This document shows, piece after piece, positions 57,388 through 64,000 of a stretch of DNA of 64,000 bases. The translations under genes and the position numbers were made by a program. How positions within the stretch are numbered: position 1 is the first letter of the stretch; each line of letters opens with the position of its first letter. Where the stretch lies: contig CP136066.1 of NCBI GenBank assembly GCA_032622095.1, positions 172,049,164-172,113,163 on the forward strand, given 5' to 3'. The notes below the pieces were generated by a model. It saw nothing but the letters and a program-made list of their open reading frames with translations, was not told the DNA's origin and did not search any database. The DNA comes from Siphonodentalium dalli. Lineage: Eukaryota; Mollusca; Scaphopoda; Gadilida; Siphonodentaliidae.

Positions 57388-59280
57388 CATGGGTCCGGGG
57401 TAGAATAGGCCTACCGCCCCACTGCGAGGGGTAAAAATCCCCTAATGTGGCTCCCTGTTTGCCGTTGGGTGCATCTCGTGAGGTGTGGTGTAGGAGTTCT
57501 GGAGGTACCAGGGCAGTTGTATCACGTGAGGCATCGATCTGCGGGTACGACTTAGCCAATGGTCCACTTTGGTCATACATCTCTTCAAGACGGTGGTTGA
57601 GTTGACCCGGCTCAATCAATCGGCTAGTCATGCCTATCCAGTGTTTCAGATTCAATGTTTTGTTATATGTTGTATTGCTCGTCTGATGTTTGAAGTATTG
57701 TTTTCAGTGTTTCCATGTACGATGTTTCTGTCTCTTTGTGTTCGTCCTGATGATTGTTGGGTGTTAAATCCTGTATTGTTCACACCTGTCTCACCGTGGA
57801 GAGGTACCGGGAGGCTGCTATATGCAGTGGCTAAACGGGTAATCGCTTTAGCTATGTACCAGTCTTTGGCCCGACCATAATTTGAATGGTAGTCCATGGC
57901 GGTTGCTGAGCTAGTTGTCGATTTTTTTTATTGAATGCTCAAAGAAAGTTCAATCTGATGCGCTACTAGAGTTAACAACTATTGCACGAACACCAGTATT
58001 GGTTACTCCCCACAACACATTAAATAGTAGCAGAGCTGTTTTGCGGTCCCGCGATTATGCTGATTCTTCGGAATCAGAGATATTGGCAGAGATGGAACCA
58101 CAGGGAGTTACAGAAGTCCGTCGATTTACAGAAACTGTTGATGGTATTCGAGTTCCTCTGAATAGTTATCTTCTGACCTTCAAATCGGTGTGAACATCCA
58201 CCGACATTAAAGGTTGGGTACATACAGATAGATATAAGTACGTATGTTCCAAATCCATTGCGATGTTTTAAATATCAGGGCTATGGCCTTGGCCAGGAAC
58301 ATTGTAGAATTAAAGAAACCATTTGTGCACGATGTTCTGTTTCTGGTCATGATCATAAGGATTGTACACATCCTAAAAAAAATTCGAATTATCAAGGTTC
58401 ACTTGCTGCAATGGGTCGTTCATGTCGATATGGGACTATGAATTTAAGATACAAAGATGTAAGGCTGAGAAACATTTATCGTACATGGATGCTAAAAATA
58501 AGTTGGTGCCAGACCATTCATTTCTCAAGACACATACTCGGCTGCCGTTTCTAGGAAAAAGTAAGTTAATGCCAGCACCCAGACAGAGAGTCAAACAAAA
58601 CTCGTCAGTAAATCACTAGCAACACAAGTTCAATATAATGATCTTACTCCTGTTCCAGAACCTGTCTAACAGGCAATGGATACAGCTAATACAGTGTATA
58701 CGTCTGTTCCGAAACCAACTAAGGAAGTCGATCCCATTGTTCCGAGTTGAGCTCTGAGTTTTGAAAGTTTGATACGATGTTTCAAGAGAAAGGGCCATCT
58801 TTGAATGGGCACACCATTGCATATTGGAGACAGGCTCGCTCGTGGCCGAGTCAGCCACCCGCTTGTCAACTTGACGAATTAATTAAGACTCAAGCCAGAT
58901 TGATCAGATATCACAAATATCTTCTCACTCATCCCGGAAGAGAGTGTATCAACCACTTCACATATTTTAATATACGAAGGACTTAATCTGTTATTTATAA
59001 TTGATGAAAACATTTCATGTAGGTTTTATGTTTGCTGTTTTCAAAGCAATATTGCTATTTTGATGTTCTGATTTATATTTGTTTGCACAATGGTCAGTTT
59101 CTTAACAGTTCTGACCCAAATCGAGCACTCTCGCTCCGATTTGGGTGTTTTTATTTGTATATAGTTGGTATAATTCACGGTTACGTCTATACACAGTCGC
59201 TTCGCTAAATTCTGATTCAGTTTATATCAGTCGTGATGTGGCCTAACGGCTAAAACGACGTAAAATTCTAACCAAACTAA
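57388..59280 (+). mobile_element. ORF1-only non-LTR element (half-LINE)
   Basis: The 5' region (GGTCCGGGGTAGAATAGGCC, CCACTGCGAGGGGTAAAAAT, CAATCGGCTAGTCATGCC) matches the copies at 36436 and 37245. ORF1 remains occupy 57915-58985, and the 3' end (CTAACGGCTAAAACGACGTA) matches the end of 36436-36969. There is no room for, and no trace of, a reverse transcriptase between ORF1 and the 3' end. It therefore resembles HAL1-type half-LINEs, which carry ORF1 but use RT from a relative. Confidence 0.75.
57915..58985 (+). pseudogene. LINE ORF1 (gag-like) with zinc knuckles, frameshifted
   Basis: The first part (57915-58190) reads LNSSRAVLRSRDYADSSES followed by EILAEMEPQGVTEVRRF, the RNA-binding region typical of Nimb/Jockey-group ORF1. 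The second part, in another frame (58258-58440), carries a first knuckle CFKYQGYGLGQEHC (second Cys changed to Tyr) and a second, intact one CARCSVSGHDHKDC. A third frame (58422-58619) reads IQRCKAEKHLSYMDAKNKL, the usual following segment. A final frame near 58777-58985 ends in a Q/R-rich tail. At least two or three frameshifts make it non-functional. The role of ORF1 is to coat LINE RNA and help priming. Confidence 0.8.
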
Positions 59281-59369
59281 AGATGTGACTGTCCCAATGG
59301 GACTAAGGATACCCCCGTGTTTTTAAAATACTAAGATGTTTCACATGTCAGTAAACATTTAGTTAAAAT

Positions 59370-59865
59370 AATAAAAATAACAGTTCCCATTGCAGGTGCA
59401 AAAACATTGACCTAAACATGTAGGAATAAAAGCTCGGACAAAATTATGCATGTTGCAAAAACATTTCTAAGTCGAAAAAGGGGGATAACTCCACCAAAAA
59501 ATGTCGGACAGACGTCATAATCGCAGGTGCACAGGTTCCCATGGCAATAAATATCTGTGCCAAGTTAAAAAAAAAATTAACCTAAAAATGTAGGAATAAA
59601 AGCTCGGACAAAATTATACATGTTGCGAAATTTGTCTAAGTCGAAAAAGGGGAGATAACTCCACCAAAAATAAAGTCCGACAGATGTCATAATCGCAGGT
59701 GCACAGGTTCCCATGGTGGTTGATGTCTGTGCCAAGTTTAACGGAAATTGATCAAAAACGACTGAGAAAAACTCCGGACAAATTTGTGTCCACGGACGGA
59801 CGGACGACGGACAAGCTGATTCCAGAATACCCCCTAACTTCGTTGCGGGGGTATAACAAATAAAG
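59370..59865 (+). mobile_element. Dispersed retroposon with repeated about 173-bp units
   Basis: CATAATCGCAGGTGCACAGG occurs at about 59515 and 59688, each followed by TTCCCATGG and TGTGCCAAGTT. It ends CGGACGGACGGACGACGGAC, then GCTGATTCCAGAATACCCCC and AACTTCGTTGCGGGGGTATA. I associate this ending from memory with repeats widespread in molluscan genomes; the exact class (SINE or LINE tail) is not settled by eye. Confidence 0.7.
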
Positions 59866-59874
59866 AGAGAGCGA

Positions 59875-59901
59875 TATATATATATATATATATATATATA
59901 C
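59875..59901. repeat. (TA)n microsatellite
   Basis: About 13 TA units between two retroposons. Confidence 0.95.
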
Positions 59902-60770
59902 TAGAAGGTGACCCGACTTCGTCCGGGTTTGACCTTGAATTGTCTATTTTGAAGGCCAAGGTCAAGTGGGGTCACGATTTGACCCGTCCAAAACACAGTG
60001 CCCGAACAAAAGTACCCGACAAAAGTACCCGTCGAAATCCATCCGGTTTTACCCGATTTGACCTTGAATTGACCATTTTGAAGGTCAGGTGGGGTCAAAC
60101 ACCAATACCCCAAAAATGGTAGAAATCGGCCCAGCGGATACCGGGAAATCGGCCCAGCGGATACCGAGATACCCTATGCATCAAATTTCGTCCGTAAAAA
60201 TCCGCCAGTTTAACCCGATTTTATTTCCACTCAAGTATATAAACGCGCCTCATACACACACGCTCATTAATTATCAAGTTTCAACGTAAAGATAAATTAC
60301 CATCGGTGCCCGAGATATCGCCAAGACGTCTGAAACAGTCAAATGCATCGGCCGGTTAAGCGTTAACGTGATCTAACGTTATGAAGTTACGCATTGTTTT
60401 TATCCTGATGGAAGATAGTACCACTTCTTCTTGATAATTGAGGCAGATAACTAAAACGGATACATACACATTATATATCGTTGGAAAGCGGAAACACGAA
60501 AGATTCTCACAGTGACTGGCATTTTATTATTCGCGCTGTTTCGAATCGATTTGTAAGCACCGAACTCAAATGAAAGTCCCGTAACACAGCGTAAAAACAG
60601 ATTTGACCTCGGCACGTGAAAAGTTGACCTCGGATCTGAAAATCAATAGGCCTATGTTACTCCTGACTCCTGAAAATACCCCCACATACCAAGTTTCATC
60701 GAAATCGGGTCGGCCGTTTTCGAGTTCATCGATTACACACGAACAAACAAACAAACAGATCTTCCAAAAT
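59902..60770 (+). mobile_element. RTE-like retroposon between TA tracts
   Basis: Head CTAGAAGGTGACCCGACTTC with an internal repeat of the GGGTTTGACCTTGAATTG phrase (59925 and 60055). Tail CCAAGTTTCATCGAAATCGG, GGCCGTTTTCGAGTTCATCG, then AACAAACAAACAAACAG, a 3' end characteristic of RTE-clade elements. A 22-bp tandem pair (AAATCGGCCCAGCGGATACC) lies at 60124-60170. No RT is encoded; a non-autonomous derivative is likely. Confidence 0.65.
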
Positions 60771-60798
60771 ATATAATATATATATATATATATATATT
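60771..60798. repeat. TA-rich microsatellite
   Basis: TA run at the 3' end of the RTE-like retroposon, a usual target for such insertions. Confidence 0.9.
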
Positions 60799-61679
60799 AT
60801 AAAATATGATATAGACTTAGTTTAAAGTGGGGACTGTTAGTATGTTGTATATTTTCTTATATATGTATATATGCACGGTTACCATGCTGCTATTGTAAAG
60901 TTGAATTTAGTGTTGTTGTCTTTGGGAGAGGAGGTCCATCTAAGTGGCTAGCACTTGCCCCCAATCCCGTCACCATATCATTTTGATAAATAAATATGTT
61001 TAAACCAAACCATGAACTAAATCTTTCGGATGTTTCATTGATTTACATGAAATGATTGATAAGTCACGCATAGCGAACGAAGAAAGTAAAACGCATACAT
61101 CATGTATAAATATTTGGATAATTCGTTCACAGTAATCATTGATAATTTCGTACGCGCAACTATGCATCAATATATTATGTAACAATTATGTCATATTAGA
61201 AAATAATAGGCGACAAAGTTAATTGCGCTTATTGTGAGTAATTTTCCGAAATTATTTCCCAGTATGTCCAATCTAGGTTAAGGAAATGTTAACTATTTTC
61301 GTATTAATTTGAGTGAAGCAACTTTAACCCATATAAAGTATAGGCTGCTTAGTAATTTGATTTTTACATACTGGTTTTCGAACCCGTTCATGATAGTAAT
61401 GAGTGGAAGCCACCATCGCTGGCTACACCATCATGACAATCAGCGTCGTCAATTTGGTCAAAAATTGGTTGGAGGTATCGTGGTCCAGAGAATTTATGAG
61501 AAATGCCCAACCGGAACTAATTGCAACATATTTTTCTTTGCATGATTAATAATCAAGATATTAAAATAAACACGAATCAATAACAGGTAAATTGGTGAAT
61601 TTTGTGAAATAAACTTTATCAAATGTAGGTTGGTAATTAAGTCACCAGACCAACTGTCAACGTCGTATTTTCCAACACA
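60799..61679. other. No confident feature
   Basis: Short frames at 61000-61185 and 61309-61545 have no known motif. Otherwise AT-rich. Confidence 0.35.
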
Positions 61680-62012
61680 TCATCGCGCAATTACGCACAT
61701 ACTCGACCCATAATGTCAAATATGTACATAATGTGATTCTGAAATTAGCAGATAGTGGACTCAACACCCGGTATATCGTTTTATAGCAAGGCGAGAGTGA
61801 CCAAACGTGTTAAAGAGCGTCCATCTGAAAAATCGTTAGTTGGCTTATTTGTTTCATTGTCCGCACACAATCTGCTTAAAATCGCCCGATTGTGAGTCAA
61901 TAATGTGACTAAAATGCTCTCATTATCAGCACATTATCGAATCTAAATGAGGCGATTGTAAGCAGATTATCTATTATAAGCAGATAGTGTGCTATTTTCG
62001 GGAGAACAGGCT
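61680..62012. mobile_element. Family 5 MITE
   Basis: CATCGCGCAATTACGCACAT at the left, GTTAAAGAGCG at about 61810, AATCTGCTTAAAATCGCC and TGTAAGCAGATTATC in the middle, and CGGGAGAACAGGCTG at the right. It is one of the most complete members. Confidence 0.8.
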
Positions 62013-62131
62013 GTATTTTCAGCATAGAACTCCCACTTGGTGCCGTTTGAGGTTGGTTGAATTGATTATCCGAACATTATCCATAAAAGAGAACTAATCC
62101 TCATCTATTACAAAAAGAAGCTTTTTTTTTA

Positions 62132-62500
62132 CCCTGTGCCAATGCATTATCTTATATATGCGCGTCGACCATAGGTCGGCTCGCATATATAAGAGAATGC
62201 ATTGGCCTAACAATATTTTACAATTTTAATAATTATTTCTTGTATTCTTTAACAATTATATAATTTCACCCATACAGAGCCCCAGACAAACACGAGCAGA
62301 CGACACTCTTCTATATGTTTCTATATATGTGTGGGGCTCCCTGCAGGGTAATTGATGTTATTTTATTTTATGTCCTAAAAATTGTAAGAAACATTTATTT
62401 AAAAAAAATGAAAAAAAATAGTTAAGCCAATGCATTATCTTATATATGCGAGGCGACCTATGGTCGACTCGCATATATAAGAGAATGCATTGGCACAGGG
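62132..62500. mobile_element. Family 1B double-hairpin MITE, inverted spacer
   Basis: CCCTGTGCCAATGCATTATC to GAATGCATTGGCACAGGG. The spacer is the reverse complement of that in 25140-25508 (GTGTGGGGCTCCCTGCAGGG). No outer TIRs are conserved here. Confidence 0.85.
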
Positions 62501-62972
62501 TAAAACAAATATTCGTTCTTCGACATGGCAACAGTAAGGCAACTATTCTCGTTTCATCCTTCTGACATTACAAATATGCCAGTTTCTAAATCACCCCTCC
62601 ATCTCATGCGTTCCCCAATATCAAATTGCACAAGTCACATGGCTTGTTGTCCAACCGTTATTTTGAAAGCTGGCTAAATATGTGTTAATGGAAATGGTGT
62701 GATTTGCTGTACCACCACTTATAATCAGTAAGATATTGGTCTATACTTGAGAAATAGTAATGAGGTGTCCGTGGGCGTCAGAGCAAAATATGTTACCTAA
62801 TGATGTCACCGTCAACAAACCGAAACGCAGCATTTCCCAACGTCAAATGATGCGCTCGTGTGGACCAACGAAACGGCGTATTAAGATCTATTAACCATTT
62901 TTGTACTAAATGGATTCTCCCATGAGTTAAAAAGTGTACATAGGAATAGTCTAGTATTAATTTATAGAGATG

Positions 62973-63416
62973 TTAAAGCCACTTGGCGGTTTGCGCTTCA
63001 AAATACAAATAATATCATTAGCTTTTGAATTTTTCCAGGTATCGAACTAGGTCGATAAATATCTTAACTGCCTTTCTACGAGTATTCTGTAACCCAAAAA
63101 AGAGGCATTGGAGTAATGCAAAAATGCAACTATGAACAAGGTGTTTGGGTCCCAAACAAAAAGCAGCCATTTGCAAGACATGAAACAGAAAAGAGCGTTC
63201 CGTGTTAATCTATTCATGACATGGATACTGTAAAGAGCGTTTGTCTGACCTGGGGCGAAATATCGAAAACGGCTGGATAAAGGCTGCGACTTTGGCAAGT
63301 GTTTTCCAAAGCATATGAAGCCGAAATATCAATAATTGTATTTATCGACCTATCGTATCCATCCCTCCAAATTACGTAGACAAAATTTGGAGGTCCGAAT
63401 TAGCCATGCCGTTTAA
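62973..63416. mobile_element. Family 8 TTAA MITE, nested
   Basis: TTAAAGCCACTTGGCGGTTT to GCCATGCCGTTTAA, TTAA on both sides, 444 bp, the same length as 25726-26169. Contains AAAGAGCGTT at 63190 and 63232. Confidence 0.9.
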
Positions 63417-63526
63417 GGTGGTACAAGCAGACGACATATAAATAAAGGTGCAGACGGAGCCCTATTTATTGAGGGAAATGTTTAGATAATAAGTTCAACC
63501 TACGGTCGTTTGTTGAACTTATTATC

Positions 63527-63838
63527 GCTGAAGGGATCACTCTCACCAAGAAAGTGCTAAAGGCTACAAAGGTTTTGAAAATGTGCTGAAGGGTACACAG
63601 GATTTATGATCGACACGAATGCAGTTACTTTAACTGTCTTCCTGAAAGTCTGGCGCCCTTCAGCTGTTCGTTTTCGGTTCATTTTAATTTTTCTTGGAAC
63701 ATATACAATTATTATTTAACATATATCATGGCAGACACGAAAACTAATAGTCATTTAGAACGATATATCAAAACATGTGTACCCTTCAGCAAGTTTTCAA
63801 AACCTGTGTACCCTTTTTGTGAGAGTGACCCCTTCAGC
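63527..63838. mobile_element. Mutator-like MITE with 9-bp TSD, nested
   Basis: TIRs GCTGAAGGGATCACTCTCAC and, inverted, GTGAGAGTGACCCCTTCAGC. Perfect TSD CTTATTATC at 63518-63526 and 63839-63847. A second inner inverted pair (AATGTGCTGAAGGGTACACA / TGTGTACCCTTCAGCA) repeats the terminal motif. Length 312 bp, non-coding. Shares the GCTGAA start and 9-bp TSD with 7571-8942. Confidence 0.9.
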
Positions 63839-63983
63839 CTTATTATCTGAACATTTCCAATGGGATAACTACTCATCAATGATGTTTTAGTATAGAAAGG
63901 GTTAGATACCAAAAAATTTAAAATTTCCTAACTTAACGATATTACAATATCGAACGATATTACAATATCGAAACAAGTTGACA

Positions 63984-64000
63984 ATGAAACCCTTTCTATA
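63984..64000. mobile_element. Start of another family 2 MITE, cut by window edge
   Basis: GAAACCCTTTCTATA at the very end matches the family 2 left terminus. Just before it CGATATTACAATATCGAA occurs twice in tandem (63937-63974). Confidence 0.5.

Larger units (their letters stand above)
62891..63904. mobile_element. Family 2 MITE carrying two nested elements
   Basis: Left end TTAACCATTTTTGTACTAAA, right end TTTTAGTATAGAAAGGGTTA. The original element of about 250 bp is split by a family 8 MITE (62973-63416) and by a 9-bp-TSD element (63527-63838). Its palindromic centre (TAATAAGTTCAACC..GTTGAACTTATTA) is the target of the second insertion. Confidence 0.85.

Overview
The window looks like intergenic or intronic DNA of an AT-rich animal genome, most likely a marine lophotrochozoan and probably a mollusc. 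The reasons are: one spliced metazoan-type coding exon (Spec3/Stum family), no operons or other bacterial features, animal non-LTR retrotransposons, a very high load of short inverted-repeat transposons, and a dispersed repeat with the GGACGGACGG plus TTCGTTGCGGGGG signature that I associate from memory with molluscan genomes. The species cannot be fixed from the sequence alone.

Host coding content is minimal. The only convincing host exon is 33237-32982 on the minus strand: 85 complete codons ending at a GTGAGT donor and encoding the start of a Spec3/Stum-like membrane protein. No later exon was found to the left. No tRNA, rRNA, CRISPR array or host operon was found.

Nearly everything else is mobile DNA. 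Class II: (a) a 3.6 kb element at 10034-13661 with 37-bp terminal inverted repeats (TIRs) starting CACAGTG and a perfect 5-bp target-site duplication (TSD); (b) two elements with GCTGAA ends and perfect 9-bp TSDs (7571-8942 and 63527-63838, Mutator-like by TSD length); (c) several TTAA-flanked MITE families (piggyBac-like by target site), called here family 1 (ends CCCTTTACCCAACA, carrying double hairpins), family 2 (ends CCCTTTCTATA), family 3 (ends AGGCACG) and family 8 (ends AGCCACATGGCGG); (d) mariner-type fold-back MITEs with TA TSDs (15026, 35820, 54034); (e) family 4 (ends GTTACACTGGTGTAAA); (f) family 5, about 340 bp, the most frequent; and several single fold-back elements. Class I: a decayed APE-type LINE (16195-18618, minus), an ORF1-only half-LINE (57388-59280), its short derivative with a 15-bp TSD (36436-36969), and RTE-like or SINE-like tails near 53.7 and 60 kb.

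Layout: 0-10 kb MITEs plus the first 9-bp-TSD element; 10-13.7 kb the CACAGTG element with three nested insertions; 15-19 kb MITEs and the LINE; 19.8-31.7 kb double-hairpin MITEs and a degenerate repeat field; 33 kb the host exon; 34.7-37.5 kb nested MITEs and retroposons; 37.4-47.8 kb a recent direct duplication of about 4.6 kb, in which a 498-bp TTAA element is present in one copy and exactly absent in the other; 48-49 kb family 8 MITEs; 49.9-53.3 kb three kinds of tandem repeat; 53.6-60.8 kb retroposons; 61.7-64 kb nested MITEs.

The window is best read as a record of transposition: insertions inside insertions, with target duplications still readable, around one exon of a sensory or ciliary membrane-protein gene.
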